The notes under the pieces: model-generated | Told to the model about the DNA's origin: nothing | Databases searched by the model: none | What the model saw: only the letters and a program-made list of their open reading frames with translations | Shown here: piece by piece, positions 1-14,900 of the stretch | Position numbering within the stretch: the stretch's first letter is position 1 | Layout of the letters: every line of letters starts with the position of its first letter | Assembly (NCBI GenBank): GCA_037042185.1 | Contig: JAXQJY010000027.1 | Location: forward strand, 2,294,001-2,358,000 | Length of the DNA: 64,000 bases | Source of the DNA: Sordariomycetes sp. S80-01Y | Lineage: Eukaryota > Ascomycota > Sordariomycetes | Direction: 5' to 3' | Translations under genes and position numbers: made by a program

Positions 1-510
1 AGATTTGGCTTGCGGAAGAACCGATGAGCGCTCTAGGCGCATCAATTTAGTGCAGCGGTTCGCCAAATCGACCACCTAGCTGGTGGCCATTTCTGGCCAT
101 TGAACCCTCTCGTTATGGCCAGACCGAACAGGTCTGCGGGAGTCCAAGTCCCAACACGGGGCCGCACAAGAGACTCATGGAGCAGCTAACCACCGAGCAC
201 ACCGCGGAAGGTTAGCCTACGTCGGCCAGTAGAAGCGACACATCCCACTACGAAGGATCGCTCTCTGGGGCCAGCGGCAGATGGGGCTTGTGTTACTTGC
301 ACGCTGCGGTTGGCGGCACCTGGATCACCTGGAACGCTGATGGATGTGTGAGATTGGTATGGGAGTGATGTCAAGGATTGTACAGATGGTCAATGTTTCC
401 CGAGTCCGTCGAGGGCATATAGTATTGAGCACTCATCTATCAAACGCAGATACGCCAGACCCTTGATCCCTCGTGGCATTACAAACCGTAGCCCCTCCGT
501 CGTGACCGTA
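1..510. other. Intergenic, left edge
   Basis: This stretch is the 3' flank of the Snu114 gene, which ends at 511. I see no gene here. Two small inverted repeats are visible, 5-bp arms at 72-76/82-86 and 6-bp arms at 120-125/131-136, but they do not assemble into a tRNA. Open frames here are short and show no recognisable protein. Confidence 0.6.
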
Positions 511-3500
511 TCAGATCCCCTCCAACAGCCCGCTCTCCATCAACTGCTGGTAGAAGTCCGGCTCCAAGAATGTCCTCACGCTGACGTCCTCACTCAAACC
601 CTTTCTTCTCCTCGTCTTCAACACGAAATCCCTAGCCGTTGCCTGCGCGCTGGCCTGCTGCAACGGGCGCAATACCTGCTCCTTGTCCAACGGATCGCCC
701 GGAACGATATTCCAGCTGTCGAAGACCAAGCTAACCATGCTGCTGCCCTGCGTCTTGATCCTCAAATCTGTCTCGAAGCCGAAACTGTCAATGACGGGCA
801 GCAGGCCGTTCACGCGGTACAGCGGCGTTCCCGCCACGGGTCCGTCGGAGAGCACGTGCCCACGCCTTCTGGCGAGGACGTTGTACACCTCCATGTAGGA
901 GTCCTCAGGGCCCGTGACTGAGACGGAGTACACGGGTTCCATCAGCCGAGGGGAGGCCATCAGGAAGGACGAGTAGCAAGCTCGTCGGGAGGTAGGGATG
1001 ATTTGCCCGCCGCCGCGGGAGATGGCATCGGAGGCGAGGGCGATGTCTGTGATGCGGAATTTGGTGTTGCGGATGGGCTCTTCGCAGAGGGGCCCTTCGC
1101 GGGTGGCCCAGCTGAAGCCCTGGCGGATAGATTCTTTGACCGTGTTGAGTAATTTCTTGTCGACCTAATCCTAGTCAGTATTCGGTCGAGCTGGTAAATC
1201 AGGAGTCAGCTTACCTCTGTCGGGAGAGTATCATCCTGAAGGATGTTAGGCCCCATATCATCGGGACCAAACGCCCATATACTCCTCGCCGCGAGTTTGT
1301 CCCAGCCGTGTCTCTCTTCAAAGAACTTGGCCGTCTTCCTGATGGGATCCCTGATCTTGACGGCGCCGGTCTCGATATCATTTGATATTCCCTTCTCCAT
1401 TTGCTCTGCAATCATGTGTATCTTGTTCTTCTTGTTCGGAGTGATGGCATAGCACTTCGTCGCCGAGGTCTCCACCACCGTCTCGCAGAAGCGCGTCACT
1501 GGATCGGAGACTTTGATGTCCATGTCGGCATATAGCCGTCTAAGATCATGCAGGACGCAGTCCATGTACAGTTCGCCGGTGCCTAGGACGATGTGCTCGC
1601 CGGACTCCTCGACCTTCGTCTTGATCAAGGGGTAGGACTTGTTGACTTTTCTTAGACCGTCAAGCATCTTGGGCAGCTCCGAGGGGTTGATGGGTTCGAC
1701 GGCGACTTTGAGTACAGACTCGGTGAAGTGCGTTATGGGGCGGAAGATGTATGCATCTTCGTTGTCGGGGAGCTTCGGAGGGACGACGGTGGCTGATTTG
1801 ACGATGGAATTGTCAATTCCGGAGAGCAGGACGAGATTGCCTGCGGGCACGCCATCGGTGGGGATGTTGTAGCGAGTCTCGCCGATAAAGACCTCTGCTA
1901 TCGAAGCCATCGCCATATCTTCCTCATCGTCGAGAGAGTAATCCTCTCCCAAAACGCGGACCTGCATGCCTGGTCGGGCGGTACCGCTAAGGACACGGCC
2001 AAGCGAGTGGAAGCTCTTCGCGTCTGAAGTATTGAAGAGTTTCGTGACGTGGACAACTAACGGTCCATCTTGGTCACAGGTTTTCATTGACTCCGCGACC
2101 TGCGTATCCGTCGGGCCCGTGTAATAACGCTCCAACATCCGCTCCGCTCCCACTGCTGGCGGGGGGATGTGGCGAACAATCATGTCCACAAAGCCGGTGG
2201 ATGGTCCGAAAAACTGCTCACATACCAATTTCAGAATGTCCTTCGCATCTGCCTTGTATTGTGAGGGTTTCAAATGTATCCCCAGCGCAGAAAGAACCGG
2301 TCTCAGTTGCTCTGGACTGTCACTGATGGAGTGTGTGAAGATCTTGTAGATAGGTTCCAAAACGAAGTGGATGAATGACCGCGCCGACTTGTCCTCTGCT
2401 GGCTTTCTGGTGAAGTTGCGCTTCTTGGGGTTGTAGTAGACATCTCCCCATAACCTCTTCGCAAACTCGTTGGGGTCGATCTCCCCGTATGAGTCCGTGT
2501 ACATCTTGGCGAAAGATGGGAGGTTAAAACACCAGCCCAAATCTGTGCACGCAAAGAGAACATTACCCTTTTCAGGGCTGATGCGTTTCGATGCTGCGGT
2601 CGTGGGTACTGTGTCGGCAATGACGCTGTTGACCTCCTCGACTACATGCTTCAGCTTGTAGTAGGCGTCTTTGGGAGGGAGCTTGAGCTCCAGGATCAAT
2701 CGATCCATCTTGTTGATGATGAGGGTAAGAGGGATATCCTCGAGCACGGCGTGCTTGATGATCTGCTCTGTGTTGATTTGAACCCCCTCCACGACATCGA
2801 CTACCAGACAGATACCGTCGACCAGTCGTAAGGACGCCGCGACCTCGTCAACGAAGTTCACATGGCCGGGCGTGTCAATGAAATTGACGAGATGTGATTT
2901 CCCCTTGGAGCTCTGCAGAACCAGACTCATAGGGGCCGCTTTGACCGACAGCCCCCTCTCCCTTTCTGTGATGTGTATGTCCGTGTATCGCAGCTGCTCA
3001 TCCTTCTTCCTGCCTACCCTCTTGTCCAACCTGTCAATGATGTCGTGCGTCTCGAGAACCAACATATCCGCGAAGGCCGTCTTTCCGTGGTGAAGATGTC
3101 CCGCAAAGGCGATGTTTCGGATCTGGTCCGGAAAGTTCATCAAGTCCGTCATGAACTCACGGTCGAAGAACACAGGTGGTAGGTCTGCCTCTTCGATATT
3201 GAACTTTTTCTGCTCCACAGGCGCAACGATCGGTTGCGTGAGCGGTTGTGCATCTTCCTCTTCTACTCGAGTTTCGACCTCGGCGCCGTATGTCTGCTCT
3301 GCCGTTGGATAGTATTGCTTGTCCTCGTGCAGGATCACAGCGTTTGAAGGGCCTTCGTCGATTTCCATGAGTTCCTCCCTCGTCGCACCGCCCGCGGCAT
3401 CCGACACGTCATCGTCATAGGTGTAGTCGCCGGCATCGACGCCAGCCTCTGAACCCTCCTCTGACTCGACTTCCTCCCCGATGAAGTTGCCGAACCTGCG

Positions 3501-3578
3501 TCCAAGTTAGCCTCTCTGAATCGCGACAACAGCTACGCAAGTTTCGGCGAGGACATACTCATCGTAAAGATCGTCCAT
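511..3578 (-). CDS. snu114: U5 snRNP GTPase Snu114 (EFTUD2 family)
   Basis: This gene encodes the EF-2-like GTPase of the U5 snRNP, which drives Brr2-dependent remodelling during spliceosome activation and disassembly in the nucleus. I join three exons, 3578-3559, 3495-1215 and 1164-511, with introns of 63 and 50 nt, giving 984 residues, the usual family length. The start is supported by the conserved N-terminal MDDLYDEFGNFIGEE, which is restored only after splicing the 20-nt first exon. An acidic N-terminal tail is followed by the GTPase domain, with P-loop AGHLHHGKT, switch DTPGH and base-recognition NKMD. EF-G-like domains II-V follow and end in LMESGLLEGI. The gene is divergent from ERG10 across about 790 bp. 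Identification by domain order and full-length match is firm; exon borders are inferred from consensus sites and phase. Confidence 0.95.
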
Positions 3579-4367
3579 AGTGTCGCGCAGCTGATTGGTA
3601 CTTTGTCGAATCGATTAATTGGCGCTGCGACAAAACGGGCTGGCGGAATGTCGGCACGCGCTGAGCCTCTGGACAGTGACGCCAACTTTTTCGAGGAAAA
3701 GCTGCTAAAGCGCGACAAGGCTGACCAATATCACGTGTTTGCAGCAAGGCTATGCTGGATGGGACGATAAAGACAACCGCCATTGGCTGTTTGGTGACTG
3801 CCCCGCCATCCATCACAGACTAAGGGATCTTGGCAAGAAGATCTCGCCCCGAAATGAGCTTCAACCCAACAGGTTTCACAGCACTCGTAGCCAGTAGTAA
3901 ATTGAAGTGCATTGCATTGCAAGGGCTAGGGGAAGGCAACTTCAAAATAGCTCCTGTAAACTGAGGGCTGTAGTAGCCTGTAAATTAACATCGCCCATGG
4001 TCCCTATCATGCGTGTCTAAAGTCAAGGGAGAATAGAATCACGACCATTTCCATGTCTCCGTCCACGAGGGGAGGTCGGAAATACGCCGAACCACACCTC
4101 AGGCAAAGTTGTGCAGGATGGTGTTCGGCGTTTTCTGGTCGCCATGTTCAGGGGTCGCTGCCCCTCTAAATGACGGGCTGCAGCTCCCCAAGCTCGATTG
4201 AGGAGGGGCTAATTTCTATAACCAACAAAATCGAACGACAGATCAACACCGACTATCGGCGGCAAGACGGTGAGAATCTTCTTTTCTCTCTACTTAATTT
4301 CTGCTCGTCCCCGTCTTCTTGCTTTCGCAGCAGCATCTAAACACAATCTACCATTTAATTACCCAAC
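3579..4367. promoter_or_regulatory. Shared 5' region of Snu114 and ERG10
   Basis: This 789-bp space separates two divergently transcribed genes, so it must hold both promoters. The ERG10-proximal part is pyrimidine-rich (about 4270-4330), as is common in well expressed fungal genes. I see no other gene and no clear TATA box. Confidence 0.6.
4270..4330 (+). other. Putative 5'UTR intron of ERG10
   Basis: A GTGAGA donor at 4270, a CT-rich body and a TTTCGCAG acceptor ending at 4330 form a good 61-nt intron 37 nt before the ERG10 start codon. Predicted from consensus only. Confidence 0.45.
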
Positions 4368-5726
<1,359 letters not shown>

Positions 5727-6337
5727 TATTACGTGGATATGAAAACATAGAAGAGGAATAGGTATGACGAATCGATGTACATCGAGATCAAATGTCGAGA
5801 TAGAAGTAATCCAAGGTCGAACACAAACATTTTGCGACATCTGATAGAAGGGGTGTAAATAGCAGGGACATCGCTCTGAACAAGCGAGGAGATTGAATGA
5901 ACCTCTGCACTAGACCAATACACGTCTCAAAGGAGTAACCTCTGAACGCTCAACCAGGGCAATGCCACCGTGAAGGATGTCTGGTCACGATGAGCGAACA
6001 ATAACTATGTGGGAATCGAGAGAATAAGGCGACGAGGTAGGTATGCGAGGAGCCTGAAATACGAATATATTGAACAAATCATAGAACAACACTCCTACCA
6101 ACTTATCCAGCAATCATTAGCTTCGCGACAAATTGCGTCGTGTATGAACCTCCCTCCCTCCCCCTTTTTGCGTATAGTACAAATGCAAATAGTAGGAACA
6201 ACACAGATACCTAAAACGCCCTAGAACCCCAATGCAATGGCCAAAGAAGCAGAGATGACCCTTGACTAATAGACTTTGCTGCCCTCGCGAATAACACGCG
6301 CCTTGAATGCCGGCGCACATGGTGTCTGCTCCGGCTC
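5727..6337. other. Convergent 3' intergenic region
   Basis: This region lies between the stop codons of ERG10 and Sin3 and should contain both polyadenylation sites. It is relatively AT-rich and I see no gene in it. Confidence 0.6.
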
Positions 6338-9300
6338 CTAGCCCTGCATCTCCACGTCGGTCTGAGCAGCAGGAGGGGCGGTTCCGTCGTCCATCCACTT
6401 GCGGAAGTTGCTGTTGTGCTCCTGTACCTCCTCCGAGCTCATGCCCTTTGCCCACACCGGGTTGTGCACGAACTTCTCCTTGAGCTTGTGTTCACGCACG
6501 TTGCTGATAGCCTTCGTGACCTTATCACGACGCTCCCGCTGCTCTTTTGTCTTTGGTGACTGGTCGTATATGAAATACTCGGAGGTGCCGGGCTCCCAGA
6601 TCATCTTTGAGCTCTTCAGGCAGATACTGATAGTCAGATTCTCTTCGTAAGAGAGAGGCTTGGGGATCGTGCCGTCGTCGGAGTCGTTGTCGCCAGACGG
6701 CAAATTGCGTGTCAGGACCACCTTTTGCAGTCTCGACCTGGGAATGCCTTCGGTGGGCTCGACACGGATGAACGATGAGATGTAATACTGCCATCGCTCC
6801 TTTAATTGCATGTCGTCCGTATGGAATGTCGTCTCGTCGCGTTGGAGCCAGCGCACGGTGGCCTTTGACTCCTCTGGTAGCTATGAGATGTTACTAAGTA
6901 GGTTCTGTGAAATTGTGAGGACGTGACTTACCCAGCGGATCGCAAACAGCTCGCCATCCTTGACACACTTCTCGGCGAATTTTCGCGCATTGATCTCCGT
7001 CTGGTAGCTGGTTTCCTCCTTTTCGCGGTTGTTGACGTATTGGTTGATCAGATCCGGCGTCTTCTCTTTGGTATCCGTGCTGGAGCAGGTCATAGCCAAA
7101 CGGCACAGCGTCTTGAGAAGGTCCTGAATGGTGTACAACTTCCAGCCGTTGCCAAGGTAGTAGTGACGCATGATATCTTGGAATCGGTTCTCGTCAACGT
7201 CGCCCATGATGTACTCCTCGATCAGGTCAACGGTGCGAGGCCAGTAGGTGGAGGGCTCGTCTGTCGATGTAAAGAAGTTCATGTGATTCTCGGTGAAGCC
7301 AATGTCCCTAGCCGGCTTCTCACGAGAAAGGCGTTGAACCTCACTAGCAACGGTATTCTCGCTGTTCTTGATGTTATGCAAGCGCTGGTACAGCGTGTGG
7401 AATATGCTGAGGAACACGAAGATAGTGTGGTTGCTGAAGAATTGGTACCACTTCCTTGGGAACAGTCCATCGGCCTTCAGCTCGCCCTCGGAGTCCAGCA
7501 GACCATTGCTTTCTCCTACCACGACGGCCTTCGGCACGCTCGGCATCCATCTCTCGTTGGAAACCTCGGGGTTGGAGTTGTCTTCGGGCGCATCAGGCAT
7601 GTCTTCCTCGTTCGAATTGACATCTGGGGTTGTCTCCTTAGATCCTGACGCAGCAGAATCTTCCTTCTGATTTCTAGGCTTAGTGGAATTGCGTCCAGGA
7701 TCAAGAACCCCACGGAGCAGGTCACCCTTCTTACCATTCCGGCGACTGCGTCCGTTGGTGAGTTCAGCTGGAGTCGAATCGTCCACATCCTCCTCGCCGG
7801 AGTCAAGCGGCATCTTGGGGAGCTTGTCCTGGATGCGCTCCTCGGGGATGTCAAAGAATATCGGAACGAACCACTCGAACCACTCCAGAAGCCTTTCCTT
7901 CTCCTGGATACTGTGCTGTCCCGAGTGAAGGACGTACTGCATAGCAAACTTGAGAAGCTCGGTCACCACATCCTTATCACTAAAGTCCCAAACGAATTGG
8001 TGCTGGGCAGCCTTGCCATGGAGGGCGCGCTCGCGACGTTGCTCCTCGTGCTTGGTCTTGATGACGTCGACAAGGTGCTTGGCTGAGAGATTCTTCTTGT
8101 CGTTCGATTTGACAAGAATGCCCTGGTGATCGAGGCTCTTGAGGTGCATGTTCTGCGTTTGTGCGTGCCACACCTTCTCCCATTCACGTTGAGAGAAACG
8201 CCATTCCTCATCCTTTTGCTTCATCCTCGCCAGGACTACAGGCACCACATCGAATGGATGACTGTACATGTCGTTGACAACTTCGATACCCTTCTCTCCG
8301 TAGATCTTTTTGCAGATTCGCTTGAAGATGGACGTGCTTTGGCCAGCCAGGGCATTAGGCATCTGGAAGATATCACGCTCCTCCGGCGTCATGGCCAGCA
8401 TGGACTGTGCAATCGGCTCCAACAGCTGAATGCACTTCAGGTTTGCCTCGATGTAGAAGTCATAGTCATGACGCTCTTCCTCAATACGATGCAAACCTTC
8501 TTCATATTGATTCTTGCGGTGAGCAACAAATCCAGAATCCTCTGACGCCCATGTGGGATGCGATGCCCACTCATCGTTGAGCACTGACTGGCAAAGTTCG
8601 TCTCTGCCGCTGCACTTTTTCGTGCGCTCCCGTTTGGGAAGCAATCTGTAACTCGGGCCATAGCCACGGCAGTTGCTAAGCGAGACCTTCTCCGTCGGAA
8701 TCGCAGGCTGGTTCTGTATGACCACGTCCTGATCATCAACGCCGACAAACTCTTTCCAGAACTTCAAAAGCTCCGGATGTGCGCCGATAAACGCCACACC
8801 CTTGTGGAACAATGTGTTCTTGTCGATGATGTTCTGACTGAAGAGATTGCAGAGCTTGAGGAACTCATTCATAGTCGATCGATTTCCGAGGAACTTCTTG
8901 ACTCTTTCGAAGAAGGCCATCTCTTGTTCGTTCGACGTTTGGGTCGGCCGAGGAGGGTAGGGCTCAGGGACCATTGGAGTCAGTGTCGGGTCGATCCCGG
9001 CGGAATCGAGAGTGGACCGAGCGTGACTCAATTTGGCTCGCTTGTTACCGTTGATGTTATTCGGGGGCGGTAAACGCTGGGCGGCTTCAGTCAAAAGAGC
9101 ATTAGCACTGGCTCCCTGCTTGTCCAAACGGCCTCGCTTCTTCGGGTCCTTCTGAGCGCTCGCGGGCGGCGCGAAACTACCCAGCGGTGGCATCTTCGAG
9201 CCGCCAGGCTGTGGAGTCCTAGAGCCTTCATCTCCTCGACCGGGAGTAGCCTTATTGTTCGAGCCAGCGGACTCTGGGAGGAATTGCTTAAATGAGTCCA

Positions 9301-10897
9301 GCAGATCGGGAGCTTCATGAAACAGCGTGGTGACTTGGGAGTACACATCCTGAATGGGCTTCTGCTCTCGCTGATATGTTTGCAATATTTCCAAGAACTG
9401 CTTGTAAATCTCGGGCTTGTCCTGGAAACGGTTCTGCGGTCTACGTCAGCGGACTGTGCTTGTCTGGGTGCAAACCTGTCTTACCTTGATCTTATTGACA
9501 TATGATATTGCGTGATTGAACTCAACGGGGCCCTTCGCATTCATCGGATTCTGAGCGGCTGCATTGCCGTTGGGAGCACCAGCACCCGGCGTCGGCGTGT
9601 GTGCGTTTCGTGCATTTGGCTGGCTCGTAGGTCCGCCGGCCGGAGTCTGAGCAGCATTGCGCTGAGCATTATCAAATGCTGTGCCCTGAGCCACTGCAAG
9701 AAGATTCGAGCCATTTTGTAAGGGTGTGCTGAAGGTTGCCTCGGGGCTCTCGATACTGCGTTGAGGTCGCTGCCACTGACCCCCGCGGTCCTGGAAGAGG
9801 CTGCTTGCGGCGGATGTTGGTCCGTCTGCTGCGTTGGAGCGGCTGCCAGCAATCTGTTGCATAGTCGTCCCCATCGGAGTTGTGACCCGGATCGTGTTAG
9901 GGTCATTGCCCGCGCCGCATTCGATTCGGTAGCCGGGTGGGAGGAAGGTGTTGAATCCTTGGATCAAGTTAGGATGCCCAGCGAAGAGCTCCGACACCCT
10001 CTGGATAACTCCTGGAGTATCGATCGATTGACTCTTGAAGTCTTTCATGATATCCAAAAACCTGTTGTAGACATCGGGCTGGTCATGGAACTGAACTTTG
10101 ACCTGGTCTAGATAGGTCAGAGCGTCCTGTCGAACAACTGGTCAGCTTCATGTCCTCAACAAACATGTAGGGCCCGCCTGAGGAAACGTCGGGAGCTCCC
10201 AAGACCGGGTATCACGACGATCTAGATCTGGGTCAAGGGCGCTTACATTCAAGATAGGCTGCTGGCCCTGCGGCATTCCTCCAGGCGCCTGGTGGCCGCT
10301 CGGCGTAGCGTTGCGGAACAGCTCAGCACCGGCCTGTGCTCCTCGGCCATCCTGCGGCTGTTGTTGGTTCTGTGCCTGCCCTTGCAAAGGCGCACCAAAC
10401 ACAGCTGCCGCGGCCGCCGCGTTGGGTCCCGTATTCTGCGAAGTCGCGGCAGCGCTTTGCGATTGGGACATGGGCGCGAACATCTGATGCTGCGATCCAG
10501 CACCTCCCTGGCCGCCATGCTGAGGCTGCCGGGCATGTTGCTCCGATTGCGATAGGGGTCCGCCGAAGCCGCCCCCTGAGCCGGCACCGCCGCCGGCACC
10601 ACTAATAGGGGCATTAGACGCATTGCCATTATAATTGCCGAGGATGCCACTTGGGCTGTGAATAGGGTTGTTTGTCCGCGAGGCAACAGGTTGGTGGATC
10701 GGGATGGAGCCAGCGCTGCTGCTATGATGGGGGGTCGATTGAAAACGGTCGTTCGGTTCGCGCTCGCGCTCGCGCTCTCGTTCCTGGTCGCGACGAGCCA
10801 TCTCTTCGTGTTGCTGAATAGCACGATGTCGTTCATCCATCTCGCGGTCGCGGTCGTACGGCGCGCCGCTGCCACCGTGGGGGTGTTGGCTATTCAT
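6338..10897 (-). CDS. sin3: Sin3 transcriptional corepressor scaffold
   Basis: Sin3 is the scaffold of the Rpd3-type histone deacetylase complexes. I join four exons, 10897-10247, 10126-9485, 9433-6932 and 6880-6338, with introns of 120, 51 and 51 nt, giving 1445 residues. The first 217 residues are low complexity: Arg-Glu repeats, Gln/Gly/Ala-rich, an Ala run. PAH1 starts at residue 218 ([18 protein letters not shown]). PAH2 spans an exon junction ([12 protein letters not shown] then [15 protein letters not shown]). PAH3 ([12 protein letters not shown]) lies near residue 600. The Sin3 HDAC-interaction domain follows ([12 protein letters not shown]...[10 protein letters not shown]). The C-terminal region contains the second conserved Sin3 block. 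The start is the first ATG of the open frame; the frame stays open upstream but only with non-ATG codons. Confidence 0.95.
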
Positions 10898-11951
10898 GGT
10901 AGACTGCTGGTGGTCAGCCGGAGTCCAGATCTGGAAGCGCAAAGAGTTCCAAAGGGGCGAGCACTGCGACCAGATGCGACAAGGCCCGAATGAGTGATGA
11001 AGCTTGACAAGTGGCAGGGAGGCGCAAATGACATCGATACGAGCTGCAAACAGGCGTTGTCGGGTTGGAGTCCCAGGACGCGGGCGCCGCAACGGCAAGG
11101 CTGGTGGGAAAAAGCGACCCAGGGACGAGGCGGCACTTACAAGGACATGAGCTCGCAAACATCTATGTCAGGAAAGCCAGAAACAGTCTTGAAAGCGTCG
11201 CAAACAATCTGTCGCTCTCCAACGAAGCGTGTCGTTTGTTTTGGGGTCGGTGGTGAGTTGCGAAGAGAAGCTCCCTCCTCAGACTTGGGGGTGACGAGAT
11301 CTTGCCGGGGTTCGCACCAGCTGGGCGCGCGGGATGGGAATGATGAGTGTCACGTGCTGATAAACACCCGCCAAGACTTCTTATCTCGGCAGCCGTGTCG
11401 CGACGCTAGCCGGGTTGTGAGCCAGTATTGGAGTAATCGGGTTTACACTCCAAGATGGTTGGTCAGTTCTAAATCACCAGAAGCGAAAGAGCCCATGTCT
11501 TTGGCTTCTTTGTTGAAGCCAAAACACGGAGAAGCATAATCAGAATCTCACCGCTTAAGCTTTCTAACATTAGCAAGAATATGCTCTGTACCAAGTCGAC
11601 GCGGCGGCCACTACTCTTGCTCTGCTCAAGATCTGATATCCAGGCATGTAGATGTAATCAATTCTTGAGTTAAGCCGCATTCTACCTCGAGCCCGCTGAC
11701 GTGCGAGAGCTTCCTGTGAGGACTAGAAGTATTGTTCCCCAGCTTTGGTACGAGTGGTTCGTCTCGGCCCCCGCTCTATGAACCTTTAATAATACACAAA
11801 ATAAACCTTTCTCGAAAGCTGAGGTTCCAGCCGGAATAGGAGGTCAACTAAATTCCCAAACGCCTTCGCAATGCTTTGTGGCAATCCGTCTCATCTCTTT
11901 TCCTCTGAGAATATCCCAAACAAAAGCAAACTAGCAAAGCATATTCCCTGC
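10898..11951. promoter_or_regulatory. Sin3 upstream region and Taf2 3' flank
   Basis: About 1 kb without a gene. It must contain the Sin3 promoter (right to left) and the Taf2 terminator region. It includes a probable Sin3 leader intron and a short upstream frame. Confidence 0.55.
10904..11140 (-). other. Putative 5'UTR intron of Sin3
   Basis: On the minus strand a GTAAGT donor at 11140-11135 and a CTGACCACCAGCAG branch/acceptor ending at 10904 or 10907 define an intron of about 235 nt just before the Sin3 ATG at 10897. Consensus-based prediction. Confidence 0.4.
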
Positions 11952-14900
11952 TTACGGAGCGTGCGCGGAACCCGGGGCACTGCCGGGATTGGGCTTCCTG
12001 ATAATCTTGATCTTCGGCCTTCCGCTTGCTGGCGTTCCTGGCGTAGCACTACGGCCGGTCTGAGGTCCGGGGGCTGGAGAAGCGGTGGCCGTGCTTGTGT
12101 CGATAGTCATCTTCGGTGGTGCTGGTGGTGGGGACATGGGCGATGCGCCAGGTAAGGGCCTCCTGCTGCTATCACCGCTAGGCAGAGGCTTCCGAGCAGA
12201 TTTGATTGAGTCTGGAACGCCCTCTGGCGTAGGTTCCTTCTCCTTCTTGAGTGCCACCCCTGGAAGCGAAGTCCTTTTGGGTGACGGCGATTGTCCGCCG
12301 AGAGCGAGCGACAACCGCTTCTTGTCACTGACCTTGAGAGTGACAATGCTGCTCCTGCGGCGCTGGCCGTTTTCTGTCGGCTGTGGGGTGTCCGTCTTAG
12401 GTCTCTTTGCAGCGGGCTTCTCCTCCCCAGAAGGCAGAGGTCGCTTGACCGTTGGGGGTGGGGTGTTGGCTGGCGGTTTCGGCTGGCTGAAGCTAAGCTG
12501 CCGAGGTGCTGGAGTGACAATGTTGGCCGCCGGAGACGCTACCGAAGATGTGGAAATCGACGGTCGTGGGGTCCCGGAGCTGGAAGTCTTGATCTTAATC
12601 GAACCGGCTCTCACCGGCGCTACAGGACGCGGCGGCTCGGCGACGACAGCAGCGGGGGCCGGGGCCGGGGGCGGTGGTGCAATGGGCTCCTTGGGCTTGT
12701 CCTTGTAGTAGGCCTTGAACTTCATCGTCAACTGCGCATGTTAGCTAGACACCTACGACAGCTTGAGGAACTGCTTACCTGATGAGCCATGTCGTCCTTC
12801 GCCCGCTCTACCTTCCAGCCTTTAGGAAGCTTCTTGGTAAATACCCAACTGTCAGCCTCTTCAAACATCATAGCAGCGATGTCGAGCAGATTTTCGACTT
12901 CGACCCGGCCAAGTCCTTGGTGATCAAGAGCCTTACGCATCGCTTTGCTGTATTCCCGCTCGTCCGCTTTATACGTCTCCTTCATTTCCTTCCGGAGTGC
13001 CTTGAGAGCTGCGTCGAGGTTCCTTTTCCGCGCAATCATCTCCTGCCGAGCGGCGACTTCTTTCTCCGTGTCTTGGACTATGAGCAATGGGTCGTCCACA
13101 TCCGTGGGCTCGTCTTCCTTGGTGGGCTTCGAGTGTTCGCCGAACGCAATTGCTGCGAGACCACGAGATATTGCCATGATAAGCTCGCTGCGAACATAGG
13201 GCGACCGGTCAGAGCTGAGCGTAAGCAGCAGGAGACTGAAAACCATCGGGTCTGTCATGGCCCCAAGGTCGATGAGAGCATCGAAGCATTTGATTCGAAT
13301 AGGATCAGCAGTGCCATCAAGCAAGTACTGGCCGAAATCAACATAGCTCATCGGAATGACTTCTGCCTTCATTAAGCGTTGCTTAGCGTCCAATCCAGCA
13401 ATCGTCCAGACGTTTTGATACGAATGTGTCCACTCGTCTCGCCGAAGTACACGCTCGATCTGGTCAAGCGCGGACCCAAGAAACGCCCTTTCAGCATCGT
13501 TCTGCTGGATTTTGAGCTGACGCTCGAGCCACTCATCCTTCTTTGATGGGATCAATGATGTTGCAACTGCCTCAACGAGGATTGCGATCCAGTAGTGATC
13601 GGAATATGGGTTATCCTCATTGTTGTTGAATAGAAGCTGATCCAGAATGAACTGACGTGCTTCCAAGGGACATCGGTGGGTATTGGTATCTCGCACAGTA
13701 GCAATGGCTCGAATAATGGCGCAACGGACCTTGTATTGCTGCTTGTCGGTGAAATCGTTTGGACGTGGCTGGCTTGTACTCTCATAGCAGAACATCTCGC
13801 GATAAGCCATCATGAGCTGACGAAGTCCCAGCATAGGGAGGTCTTTGATGTTGGCCTGCCTCGGAAGTGCCTCAGCAGCCATGGTTCGAATACCGTGGAA
13901 GTAGCGCTTATCCATGAGCGTACGAACCATGAACCCAGATGCAATGGGGTGTAGGTTTGTCTGGGTGAAGAACAGCATGGCATCTTGCTGTGCAACGACA
14001 TCGCGATCCTGCTGCAGCTGGGACACGTACATATACGGCTCGAGGGTGTGTTTCATAGTCGCCGCCCATTCGAAGTCCGCATCGATACGAATCCACTCGT
14101 AAGACTCCTGGTCCATCTTACGCTCGGTCTCAGGGTCCCAGTCCATCAGCTCCCACTGCTTCTGCTCTTCGGGAGTTTGTAGGACATCGCCAAGGCAGTA
14201 TAGCAGCGCGCCCTCCTCTGCGCCGTCTGCCACCGCTTCAATGCTGGTCGGTCCTAGATGCTTCTCCTTCATACGGCGAGTCCGCTTGAGTCGCTTGTAT
14301 TTAGTGTTGTATGGGATTTCAAACTTCGTAGAGCGAGTCGCGTCTTCTCTAATTTCCAGGATATGTTCGTACGGAGTGCCGTCGGCTTCGTGAATTCGGA
14401 TGGTCATTGGACCTGTGAACAATGGTTGAATGTCTCCAAATGGTACGTCAGCTCGACGCTCCTTGACGGCTTGCATGAAGTCATTCTTGTTCAGCTCAGG
14501 CTTCTTGACACTCTGATGCTGTATCTGGTTCAGAGTCAACTCGACGCAGAGCCTCTTCTTGTTGAACTTGGCCTTGACATCGAATCTGGGTGTGCCCGAC
14601 CCGTAGATCCACTGGTTCCAGAAGGACTCTAACCGTACCCTCGCAGCCTTCTCGCACCTGATCTGGAAGTCTTCCGTCTTGAGTATGGCCGGCCTGTCCC
14701 CGCTGTCGATTTGGACCTTGGTTAAGAACTTGGCCAACATGCGCTGGAGTCCGTGACCGCCCGAGGCCTTGGCCATTCGCTTATCAAGAATGAAGAAGAC
14801 TAGGGGCGCCTTCAGGTTCATGAAGTCAGTCTCAAATGGACCGAGATGCATGTGCGGGCCCAAATCGTACAGCGAAGGCCTCTCGATATCGACTTCCACA

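Noticed and set aside
20-140. Two small hairpins at the left edge suggesting a tRNA
   Set aside because: Neither strand gives a complete cloverleaf with a consistent acceptor stem, anticodon loop and T-loop consensus.
12728-12778. Reading the long Taf2 exon through to a stop within the intron
   Set aside because: The terminal residues are intronic; a good donor and acceptor link to a conserved in-phase tail exon.
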